NCBI GenBank assembly: GCA_013397075.1
Contig: VWZS01004387.1
Coordinates: forward strand, 23,813 to 87,812
Direction of reading: 5' to 3'
DNA from: Rhabdornis inornatus
Lineage: Eukaryota; Chordata; Aves; Passeriformes; Rhabdornithidae
DNA length: 64,000 nt
The notes under the pieces are model-generated. The model ran no database searches and was not told the DNA's origin. It saw nothing but the letters and a program-made list of their open reading frames with translations. The position numbers and the translations under genes were made by a program. The stretch's first letter is position 1. Every line of letters starts with the position of its first letter. This document shows, piece by piece, positions 39,432 to 49,110 of this stretch.

Positions 39432-39477
39432 GTCGGAGCCGTACCGGGTGCAATGAGCGCTCCGTGCCAGCCCTGCC
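39432..39477 (+). other. ZFHX3: 5' untranslated part of ZFHX3 exon 2
   Basis: Forty-six bases lie between the acceptor and the main ATG. They include an upstream ATG at 39453. The rest of the 5' UTR must come from one or more upstream exons not identified here. Confidence 0.75.
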
Positions 39478-39491
39478 ATGGAAGGCTGTGA
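39453..39491 (+). promoter_or_regulatory. Upstream ORF of 12 codons overlapping the ZFHX3 start codon
   Basis: An ATG at 39453 opens a frame of 12 codons that ends with TGA at 39489-39491, 14 bases into the main coding sequence and out of frame with it (offset 25). Its context has G at -3 and A at +4, so it is moderate. The main ATG has GCC before and G after (G at -3, G at +4), which is stronger. Ribosomes that initiate here cannot reach the main start by ordinary reinitiation, so leaky scanning would be needed. The frame is seen directly; regulation is inference. Confidence 0.7.
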
Positions 39492-42166
39492 CTCGCCCGT
39501 CATCCCCGGCAAGGACAATGGGTGCAGCATTCCCCAGCACCAGCAATGGACTGATGTCAGCAGCGCGCACCTCCCCGAGCCGGCCGGCAGCATGGAGCAG
39601 CCCGCGGCGGAGAGCTGCAGCCCCCTGGACAGCCTGAGGGTCCCGCTGGCCGAGCGCGGCGCCGAGAGCGGCGCGGCGGGCGAGCCCGCGGGCCAGGAGC
39701 TGAGCTGCGGGCAGTGCGCGGCCTCCTTCGCCGGCCTGCAGAGCTACATGGAGCACCGCTGTGCCGGCGCCCGCCCGGGCCCGCCGCCGCGGGGGGACAG
39801 CGCCAGCGACTGCAGCGACGACGGCGACGAGGAGAGCGACGTGGAGAACCTGGCCGGCGAGATCGTCTACCAGCCCGACGGCTCGGCCTACATCGTGGAG
39901 AGCCTCAGCCAGCTGGTGCAGAGCGGGGCTGCCGGCGGCAGCGGGGCGCTCCCCTCGCTGCTCCCCAACTCTCTGCCCAAGCAGGGAGAGCCCTCCGCTG
40001 CCGCTCCCGTCTACCCACAGATCATCAACACTTTCCACATAGCCTCATCCTTCGGGAAGTGGTTTGAGGGCTCAGACCAGGCCTTCCCGAATACCTCAGC
40101 CCTGGCGGGCATCAGCCCCGTCCTGCACAGCTTCCGCGTCTTTGATGTGCGACACAAAAGCAACAAGGATTACCTGAACAGCGACGGTTCTGCCAAAAGC
40201 TCCTGCGTATCCAAAGATGTTCCCAACAATGTGGACCTGTCCAAATTCGATGGCTTTGTGCTCTATGGGAAGAGGAAGCCCATCCTGATGTGTTTCTTGT
40301 GCAAGCTCTCCTTTGGGTATGTCCGCTCGTTCGTGACCCATGCCGTGCACGACCACCGAATGACTCTGAGTGAGGAGGAGCGGAAAATTCTTAGCAATAA
40401 GAACATCTCCGCTATCATCCAAGGGATAGGCAAAGACAAGGAACCCCTTGTCAGCTTTCTGGAACCAAAAAACAAAACCTTTCAGCACCCTCTCGTTTCC
40501 GCAGCTAACCTCATAGGCCCTGGACACAGTTTTTATGGTAAATTCAGTGGCATTTGCATGGAAGGTGAGCAGGCCCTCCAGGCCGGGGCGGCCGGTGGAG
40601 CTGAGCCGCCGCCGGCAGCGGGTGTCCTGGCCCCCAGTGCACTCCTCAACCTGGGTGGGCTGACCAGCTCAGCTCTGAAGACTCCCATTACCTCAGTCCC
40701 CCTGGGCCCGCTGGCTTCCAGTCCCACCAAATCCTCGGAGGGGAAGGACCCTGGGGTGGCAGGGGGGGAGAAACAAGAGGGGGACGACCAGGACAGCCTC
40801 TCGGAAAAGGTGGAGCCAGCCGAGGAGGTGGAAGAGGAGGAGGAGGAGGATGTGGAAGAGGAGGAGGAGGAAGAGGAAGAGGAGGAAGAGGAAGAAGATG
40901 AGGATGATGAGGGTTGCAAAGGACTATTTCCAAACGAGTTGGAGGATGAACTGGAGGACCGGCCCCAGGAGGACGTTGGGGCTGTGGCAGGCAGTGGCAG
41001 CAGCAAAAAGGACCTTGCTCTCTCAAACCAAAGCATTTCTAACTCTCCCTTAATGCCTAACGTGCTCCAGACCCTGTCACGGGGCACGGCTTCTACTAGT
41101 TCTAATTCTGCTTCTTCCTTTGTCTTTGATGGTGCAAACAGGAGGAATCACTTAAGCTTTAACAATGAGGGCGGCGGAGCCAGTGTGGCCGAGGGCAGCA
41201 GGAGGCTGGACTTCATCGATGAAAGTGCCAATAAAGACAATGCCACAGCACCAGAACCAAATGAGAGTGCAGAGGGCGAGGACGGGAGCTACATCTCCCA
41301 TCACCAGCACGCTGGCCCCCTCTGTGAACTCGGGGGTGGGGAGTGCCCCTCGGGGAGCGGCGTGGAGTGCCCAAAGTGCGACACGGTCCTGGGCTCCTCG
41401 CGGTCGCTGGGTGGCCACATGACTATGATGCATTCTCGCAACTCGTGTAAGACACTCAAGTGTCCCAAGTGCAATTGGCACTACAAGTACCAGCAGACGC
41501 TTGAGGCGCACATGAAGGAGAAACATCCTGAGCCGGGCGGCTCCTGCGTCTACTGCAAGAGCGGGCAGCCGCACCCGCGGCTGGCGCGGGGCGAGAGCTA
41601 CACCTGTGGTTACAAGCCCTTCCGCTGCGAGGTCTGTAACTACTCCACAACTACCAAAGGCAACCTCAGTATTCATATGCAGTCTGACAAGCATCTCAAC
41701 AACATGCAGAACCTGCAGAACGGAGGGGGAGAGCAAGTCTTCAGCCACACGGCGGGGGCGGCAGCGGCGGCGGCCGCAGCTGCGGCAGCGGCCGCCGCCA
41801 ACATGGGCAGCACCTGTGGGGCTCCCTCCCCCACCAAACCAAAAACCAAACCCACCTGGCGGTGCGAGGTGTGCGACTACGAGACCAACGTAGCTAGAAA
41901 CCTTCGGATTCACATGACCAGTGAGAAGCACATGCACAACATGATGCTGCTTCAGCAGAACATGTCCCAGATCCAACACAACCGGCACCTGGGCCTCGGC
42001 AGCCTGCCGTCCCCCGCCGAGGCCGAGCTCTACCAGTACTACCTGGCACAGAACATGAACCTTCCCAACCTGAAGATGGACAGCAATTCCTCAGATGCAC
42101 AGTTCATGATGGGGGGGTTCCAGCTCGATCCCACCAACCCCATGGCAACGATGGCTCCATCTCTAG
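39478..42166 (+). CDS. ZFHX3: ZFHX3 first coding exon (residues 1-896 plus first base of codon 897)
   Basis: This is the N-terminal part of the giant zinc-finger/homeobox transcription factor ZFHX3 (ATBF1), a nuclear regulator of neuronal and muscle differentiation, circadian function and growth control. The start MEGCDSPV, the segment ENLAGEIVYQPDGSAYIVES and GKWFEG..DQAFPNTSALAG are family hallmarks. Zinc-binding sets seen: C77-C80-H93-C95 (atypical), C272-C275-H288-H293, C631-C634-H647-H652, C662-C665-H678-H683, C717-C720-H733-H739 and C796-C799-H812-H818; an extra CxxC pair is at 690/693. A Glu-rich acidic tract spans 449-478 and a 14-Ala run 761-774. The exon ends CTCTAG with donor GTGAGG at 42167, phase 1. 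An unspliced frame would run 11 residues into the intron and stop at 42201. The frame is intact. Homeodomains lie in later exons outside the window. Only paralogues ZFHX2/ZFHX4 are alternatives, and the N-terminus favours ZFHX3. Confidence 0.97.
40822..40911 (+). repeat. ZFHX3: GAG/GAA tract encoding the acidic Glu run
   Basis: The codons encode residues 449-478, almost all Glu with a few Val and Asp; the longest pure run is 14 Glu (460-473). The coding strand is nearly pure purine. Human ZFHX3 has a similar acidic run at this place. Mixed GAG/GAA codons reduce slippage, but length variation between species is expected. Confidence 0.9.
41758..41799 (+). repeat. ZFHX3: Polyalanine tract, 14 codons
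   Basis: Fourteen consecutive alanine codons (residues 761-774) use GCG, GCA, GCC and GCT, so the protein run is uniform while the DNA is mixed. It sits between the fifth and sixth zinc-finger units. Human ZFHX3 has an alanine run here interrupted by Val; this copy is uninterrupted. Confidence 0.92.
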
Positions 42167-44115
42167 GTGAGGCTGAAGGGGTTTGCACCGTGTTCATGTG
42201 AGAGAGCCAGCAGAGGGGTCTGGCACTGTGGTCCCACAAGCTGCCTTTGTGTGGTAATTGAGGATGGACGCTGCACAGTGCAGATTTCTCATCTGTGTTC
42301 ACCCAGAGCAGTTTTTCCTCACCTTGTGGCTTCTCTAGTACATTTTCCAAGAGTTTTCCTAGGGAGTAAATGGAGCAGCAGACACGGGTTACGGATGCCG
42401 TGGCGCTGAATGTTCTTCCTCATTGTGGGAAGCATCCTAACTACAGTGTTTGCTGAGAACTTCTCCTGGGTTTGGTGAGGAGTGGGAGTAGTTCGGTGGA
42501 TAGCTTTGGGAAGAAGGTGCGGTCACCTGCTGGCACTCCCAAAGGCAGGTGTATTTGTTTGGGGTTGGTTTGTTCCATGCTGTGTTGCCTTGAGAAGAAA
42601 GGTAAGCAGGTTTGAGAGGGGTGGAGGGGATGATGTTCCTCTGCTGCCAGTGCCAGATGGGACTGGAGGCTTCTGAAGCTCAGAGCCCCTCCTTACCAAA
42701 GCACTGGGCAGTTGTAATAAGTTGGGAGTGTTTTAACTGAAGCTCCTCAAGTGAATGACAGGGCCTTGGATGTCCATGAGCTGCCTGGAGAGCAGTTTGG
42801 GACCTGTGCACTTGGTGGTTGCAGATCTCACACTGAGGGTTGCAGAGGGAGGCCCTGCCCATGTTAATAAGCACTTGACACCGGGTTGGCCCTTTTGACT
42901 CGGACACACACGCCATGAGCTTGGTGAGAAGTGGAGCAGATCTTTCCTATTCTTACACTTTGTCCAAAACTGAGCAGAACATTAATCATTCAGAAGAGTC
43001 TGCTTTTGGGTTTTTCCTGCATGATGAGTTGAGGAGAGAGCGTCTTAGAGAGCATTTGCTTCTCAGCAAATACGTTGCAACATAAGAAATGAAGAGTTAA
43101 GGAAATTACATCTCTTTTTGATTAACTGAGGAATTGTTGACCTGGTTCCTTTCATAGGATTGTTGAGCTGAGCTGTGACATAAAGTCAAGGTAAAATACC
43201 AAAAAGCTGTAGGAAGAGCATAAATGTTTTAAAAACAGAAAAGAAGAGCAAAGAGGCACAGGGATCCTGGTTTGTCTCTGTGCTCGTTCATGGTTTCTCT
43301 GTCTGCATCTCTCAGGTGCTCTGGTGTGAGTAGGAGCCTGTTGTGCTCAGTAGCTGTGAGTGAACAGAGTTGAGCTCTGGTTTGAAAAGTGAGCCTGACA
43401 AACACGGGCTCCTCCTGGCTCTCCTTGACATGCTGTCACACCCTCTTTAGTTGTTGTCTTTACCTTGTCAAAACTGTTTTTAGAAGATTCTTCACCATTT
43501 TCACCAGCTCTTGGACAAGAGATGAGATATAACAGTGCAGGAGTGGCACTTCTCAGGTTGTTAGTGTCCATGCCATGCTCTGCTGCCAGCTTGTGATAGC
43601 AGTGTGGTGACCCCCTGTGATGTGGCCATCACCTGGGCTTGTGACTGTTGACCTTGGTTTTACATGGTAGGGACTGTGCTTAGCTACTGCACGAGGTAGC
43701 ATTTCCTTCTCCAGGGAGGCAAGAAAAACCAGAATGCAGTGTCCTTGCTGTTCTTGAAATAGCCACAGAAACTTTCTTTGTGGTCCTGTGGAATTCTTCA
43801 TCCTCTCAAAGTCTGTGGGGTTTTTCTTGCCACCTTTGACAGGCAGAAGGCTGGATGATCCTTCAGCAGGAAGGTAGCAAGGGGGATAGTCACTGTTCCC
43901 AGCCTTCTGTGCTGGCTGCAATAACATTTTCTTCAGCTCTGGTGCAGACCAGCAGCACAGGAGTGGGTGAAGGGAGACACACAGCTGTGTGGTCTCACTG
44001 CGTGTTGGTGGGTACACAGGTAGCACTTGGGAGCAGCTTATGCTGTGCTCTGTGTTTATCTTCTGGCAAGGATTGAGCCTTTCTGACCCCTTGTTCCCCT
44101 CTTGCCTTTGTGCAG
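42167..44115 (+). other. ZFHX3: ZFHX3 intron 2 (1949 bp)
   Basis: A GT donor (GTGAGG) at 42167 and CAG acceptor at 44113-44115 bound it, with the pyrimidine tract CCCCTTGTTCCCCTCTTGCC before the acceptor. Phase 1: the G at 42166 joins TG at 44116 to make Val897. It contains no recognisable repeat and no gene. In human the short ATBF1-B isoform is produced from an internal start, so an internal promoter could lie here, but no CpG island or TATA-type signal stands out. Confidence 0.93.
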
Positions 44116-44612
44116 TGGGTGGCGAGATCCCGCTGGACATGCGGCTGGGCGGTGGGCAGCTGGTGTCCGAGGAGCTCATGAACCTGGGGGAAAGTTTCAC
44201 ACAAACCAATGACCCGTCACTGAAGCTCTTCCAGTGTGCTGTGTGCAACAAGTTCACTACAGATAACCTGGACATGCTGGGGCTCCACATGAACGTGGAG
44301 CGCAGCCTCCCCGAGGACGAGTGGAAGGCGGTGATGGGGGACTCGTACCAGTGCAAGCTGTGCCGCTACAACACGCAGCTCAAGGCCAACTTCCAGCTGC
44401 ACTGCAAGACGGACAAGCACGTGCAGAAATACCAGCTGGTGGCACACATCAAGGAGGGGGGCAAAGCCAACGAGTGGAGGCTCAAGTGCGTGGCCATTGG
44501 GAACCCAGTCCATCTGAAGTGCAATGCCTGTGATTACTACACCAACAGCCTGGAGAAGCTGCGTCTTCACACCGTGAACTCGAGGCACGAGGCCAGCCTC
44601 AAGCTCTATAAG
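44116..44612 (+). CDS. ZFHX3: ZFHX3 second coding exon (residues 897-1062)
   Basis: The exon continues the ZFHX3 frame: GGEIPLDMRLGGGQLVSEEL is diagnostic. Three zinc-finger-like units follow. The first, C937-C940 with H954, lacks a normally spaced second His. C976-C979-H992-H998 and C1032-C1035-H1048-H1054 are complete, with the five-residue His spacing usual in this family. Length is 497 nt; with the carried base it gives 166 codons and ends in phase 0 at KLYK, followed by donor GTAAGG at 44613. The next exon of the family should begin with HLQQHE-like residues and is not present in the window. Met905 (44139-44141) aligns with the start of the short ATBF1-B isoform known in human. The frame is intact with no substitution at zinc ligands except in the atypical unit noted. 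Confidence 0.97.
44139..44141 (+). other. ZFHX3: Met905, predicted start codon of the short ATBF1-B isoform
   Basis: In human, isoform B lacks roughly the first 914 residues and starts at the methionine of the MRLGGGQ segment. The equivalent codon here is 44139-44141, with C at -1, A at -2 and G at -3 and C at +4. Use in this species is inferred by homology only. Confidence 0.5.
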
Positions 44613-45339
44613 GTAAGGGTTGGCTTTGCTTCGTCTCCTTTCATTTTCCGAGGAAGATCTGTGTTGAAGCACAGTGGCTTGTGACCCTTTGGAGGTGAGC
44701 TGCTGGGAGCTCTCCACTGGCAGCCAGTCTCACTGCATGCTGCAGTTCTTCAGCCCGTGTTCTGCTGGTGACTGTGGTTGTCCGGGCTTCAGGCCAGTGG
44801 ATGTTCACACCACCGTGCTTTAGAGGGGGCTTGTGTGTCTTATGGCACTGTACCTATGGCACTCTGCACAGAAATTAACACCCACTGTTAGAAAAGCTGT
44901 GCAAGGTGGGGTTTGCTGTGGTTTGTTGGCCCTTTCCCATAGGAGTCTGTCACTCGGTGTCGCTGGAAGGCGTTTGGTGTGGTCAGTGTGCCGGTCCTGC
45001 CCTGGGCAGGCAGAGGGGCCGCGGCTGCAGGGCTGCTGTGCTCTGTGTAGGTCGGTGCTGGGGTGTGCAGGGACAGCCCTGCTGGGTGCTGGGGAGGGAG
45101 GGGGCTGGCAGAGGAGCCGTGGTGTGTGTGCACTGTTGGAGGCACTGCCTGTTTTCATCACGGTGCTGTTTGGGCTGTCACTCCCATCTTGTTGTCTTTA
45201 CCTTTCCTCCCAGCCCTCCTCGTTGTGTGTTGTTATCTTTATAACCATTATAGCCATCTCTCTTTCCTGTCTCATCCGTCTGGTCCCCTGCCCCCTCCCC
45301 TTGCTGGCCCGAACCCTGTGGGCTGTAACCCAAGAGGAG

Positions 45340-45500
45340 CTCCGGATACAGTAAATAGTCCTTTCACTCGTGCAGCAGAATTGCTCCAGACGTTTCTATT
45401 GATTTTCACTGGACTTAAAGCTTCACCTTTTTCTCTAATCATCCCATAATAGCTTTAGTATGAACAATCAGGTACGAATTGCCATAAATCTCCACAGCCG
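45340..45500. promoter_or_regulatory. Candidate regulatory island in intron 3
   Basis: Unique AT-rich sequence has TCTATTGATTTTC, CTCTAATCATCCC, ATAATAGC and GAACAATCAGG (SOX-like ACAAT) motifs shortly downstream of exon 3. No repeat signature. Inference from motif texture. Confidence 0.22.
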
Positions 45501-46779
45501 CATCCCCTCCATTCACACGTGTTCTGCCGCTCATTGTCTGCTCATTCCTCACAGGTTCTTTTATTTTCTTTCTGTCCTCATCCTTTTCTTCCTGCTTTCC
45601 TCCAAATGTGCTGAGGTTTCTTTATACACACACAGAGTGTACTTTGCACTTTTTAATTATTTCTTGGAAAACTTTTCTTTATGTAATGGGAATTTAAGAC
45701 TTGACATTGAGCTCTGTAGTACCCACCCACATCACAGTGTAGACACATTTTTTAAAACTCATGGAATTTTTCCTAGGATTTAACAGTTCCAGCAAATTCA
45801 GGGGGGAAGGAAGGTGGAAACCAGGAGCACCATATAAGGTTTACATTGAGCTGTGGTTGTTGGACGTACCTGGAACTGGTGGGGAGCTGCTCAGAGCAGG
45901 GCTGTGTGTCTCTGGGCTCATGGTTGAGGCCAGGATGGCTGTGACAGCGGTGGCTCCATCTGGAGCTGGGATCCAGCCTCACCCAGCAAAGTCTGGCTCT
46001 GCAAATGACCAGGTCTGCACATACACCTCTGCTCTCTGGCGTGCAGGCGACCTGAGAGAGTTACACAGCTTGGAATCTGGGGGCAGGAGAGGAGAATCTC
46101 CTCTGTGGAGGTCGGTTTGGGGTACAGGAGAGTTGTTTGAAAGCTGTATTATGATTTTTTACGCATAAAATTGTTTTAAGTATACATTGCAAAGGTTTAA
46201 AGTTTTCTATATCTAGGCCTTTCATCTACAGTGGGTTCCAGTGGGGAAAAGCAATTGAGGCACTAGAATTCTCTCACTGAGGGGAAAAAAAATCCCACCA
46301 GTGTCAGGGGACAGGCATAGGTTTGTGTAATAAAGATTCCTAGGATGTTTTCCTCAGGCAGGCAAAGAGTAATTGTCAGTTTTCAGGTTTGTGAGAGGCC
46401 TGGGCAGTCTCAGAGCTGCTGCAGCCCTTGTTGCCTCTGACACAACAGCAGTGAAACACCAGCTGAAGGATAACACGTCTCAGAGTAATGGATTCCTTTG
46501 GAATGCTCCGTGTATTGGCCTTGCAGTTTGGCTGGTAGAGCTTGGAGCAGAGCTTGGATGGCTGGATTCACGGTGTCCTGCCCCAGCACAGCTGGAATCA
46601 GGGGTTGATGGCATGGAAAAGCCTCTGTGGGTGAGGCTGGACCAGCCAAGCCCCAGCACAGCTCCCAGCCCGTGGAGCAGCTGTAATGCCACGTCTGCTG
46701 AGAACTGCAGGGATGCAGCGGCACTGGGGGGAGTTCACAGAATGGTTTCTCTTCTCTCAGGCCTTGGTGTGGTCTGCAG

Positions 46780-46890
46780 TAAATTGAGATTGATTGGATG
46801 TTATTTTTCCTCTTGCTAATGTAATCCATTAGCCTGGCACATGCATAATCAGTTTAGAGCACAGTTAACTGGATGTAATCGAGTTCTTCC
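46780..46890. promoter_or_regulatory. Candidate regulatory island in intron 3
   Basis: The segment contains TTGATTGGATG, GCTAATGTAATCCATTAGCC (opposed GCTAAT and ATTAGC words), ATGCATAATCAG and GATGTAATCG. Clustered homeodomain/POU-like cores without repeats suggest a regulatory element. Untested. Confidence 0.25.
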
Positions 46891-48379
46891 CTGCCTGCTG
46901 GAGAAAATCCTCTCCAGATGCTGCTGGGTGAGAGTACACACTGGGCTTATCACACACAATCCTCCTTATTCTGCTGCTTTTGCCATTTTTTTCCTAAATC
47001 ACATGTTATTGGCTGCTTGCATTGCCCAAGTGCCACTTCTGTCAGTGTTACTTGCTGCCAGAAAATGTGGTCTGGAGACACTGTCAGTCTGTAGTCGGGT
47101 GAAGCTTTCAGTCTTCTCCTGCAGCACTCCCAGTGCCAGGGGAGAAGGTCCAGTCTTCTGCTGCCATCTTCATCCTGCACATTGCAATAGCTTCTATCAG
47201 CCTCTTCCTGCCAGGGGATAAGAGTGGCAAAAACTGGAAGAGTCTGGCAACCTTTTCTTCATTGTTGTGGGCTCCCAGTTCCTTGCTGTCCCCCTAAAAT
47301 TCTGAGACAAGGATGGAAATCCTGTTGTTTATCTAGCACTTGCTGGGGGAACGTGGTGCCTGTGCCTGAGGGCGTTGGTTTTTATCCTGGAGAACTCCCT
47401 GGAAAGCAGCAGCACCCCTGTCAGTGCATGGCATTGTGTTTTTGAGATGGATGTTGTGGCTCGAGGTGGATGCTGGGTTTGAAGACCCTTCCTCCCGTGG
47501 CTGGACGTGGTGTGTCCTGGCTGGTGGCAGGGTGGCTGTGAGCAGAGGCAGGTGCAGCTCCTGGAGCAGCAGCCAGGCTTGTCTGCTCGTGAGCACAGAG
47601 CTTGCAGCAGAGCAGCAGCGTTCCACACATCTGGAAGAGGTTGGGCACAAGTTCCCAGCCTCTACTGCACAGGTGGAGTTTCCAGAAGGAATTAATCTGA
47701 TTGAGAAAGAGCCAGGTTTGGACATTTCCTACAACTTCCTGACAATCTCTAGTTCAGAATGTGCAGCTCAGAAGAAGTTTAAACAAAGAACTACTGAAGA
47801 AACACGCTGCTGGCCAGACTGCCAGCAAGTGCCTTCAATGAGTTCATTCAGTATCTTCCTTTTCAGTGTTTCCAAGTGCTGAGTTCACTTTTTTAGGGAA
47901 TAGGGAGTCTGAAGGAGAGGGTTTGGGTTACATGGTGCCATGCACAGAGGCTCTTTGTTAGCTAGACATGCGGAGTGTGCAGGAAAATGACTCTTTAATA
48001 TCGGTGCTCATGGTGCTAGTGGTGATGGAACTGTGGATCTGTGCGGGCTTGGACAGAAGGGAAGGAGGATGTGCAGCTACAACGCAGCAGAAAGCCTCAG
48101 TTCCACCATGGAGCAGTGTTGTCCCATCAGGCCTCTCCCTCGGGAGCTTGTGTCTCCTTTACAGGCTGCAGGAGTCTCAAAGAAACTTGTTGGAAAATCC
48201 CCAAAAAGTTTCAGTCCCAGAAGAAGTATTGTATATTGTATGAGATGTAGTCACAGAATGATGATGATGATAATGTATTCTAATTCAATGTCCTTCCATA
48301 ACAGAACCAGGCAAAAAGAGTAGCTTCTGTGATAGCTAACTTGAAGTTAAAATTATGTGAAAATGGGTGAGGTACTGTT

Positions 48380-49110
48380 GGATGCAATAAAGGGTGTGAT
48401 GTGTGTGGGTCACAGGGGAGTTACCAAAAAGCACCTTAGGTGCTTGTGTTAAATGTAACAGAAAAAAACAGAGAGAAAACAGAGCCGGGGGAGTCTGGCC
48501 AAAGTCCACAGAAAGTCCAGTGTGATCAAATAGGAAAGTATTACATGTGGAGGGAGGGAGAGAGAGGAAGGCTGTGTTACAGGGAGGGGAAGGAGGAGAG
48601 AATTCTTCTTGTGTGTTTGAGAGCAGAATTCAAGGGTCCCTCTGTATGGAGGATAAATCCTGAAGGGTGGTCTCAGGTGGAAGAGCCTTGAAGGAAAAGT
48701 CCCTGACTTAGCAGGGCTGTGCTCTGAAGGGTTCTGGAGGAGCCCCACAGGAGGGGACAGGGGCTCCTGGAAGAACTGTGGGCCAGAAACTGCAAAGCAT
48801 GAAGCCAGCAAATGGATAGAAACTGTAATAGAAAAGTCCTAGGGGGCATATGGATTGGGAAGGGGAAAAGCAGGCTTTTGGAAGAGAGGTTCTTGCAGCA
48901 CTGTCAGTTGTTTGAAGGAGCCAGGCAGGGCTGGGCTGGGCTGCAGGGACAGAGATTCCATGGGGCTTTGATAAGATTCTTCCTGAACTAATAGGGAAGA
49001 GGTCTGGGCAGGGCTGTGGAGGGGAAGGATGAGAAACAGAAGGTAAAGTAAAAACTAACTTTCCACAGGGGAGAAAAAGGATTGGAAGGATACAGGGTGT
49101 TTGTAAGTGA
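48380..49110. other. Purine-skewed segment of intron 3
   Basis: The + strand is strongly enriched in A and G over about 700 bases, with several GGGAGGGA and GGAAGGAGGAG runs. No reading frame or known repeat consensus is recognised. It may be an old transposon inserted in antisense or simply a purine-rich drift segment. A short hairpin (AAGCACCT-T-AGGTGCTT) lies at 48429-48445. Confidence 0.4.

Noticed and set aside
39388..40038. Minus-strand open frames antisense to ZFHX3 exon 2 (also 40533-41087 and 41152-41988)
   Set aside because: They are complementary shadows of the biased codon usage of the real exon. The poly-Ser translation simply mirrors the GAG/GAA tract.
42167..42201. Eleven-residue extension of exon 2 into the intron
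   Set aside because: A consensus donor at 42167 and an exact phase match to exon 3 show this is intron read-through. Only a transcript ending in the intron would use it.
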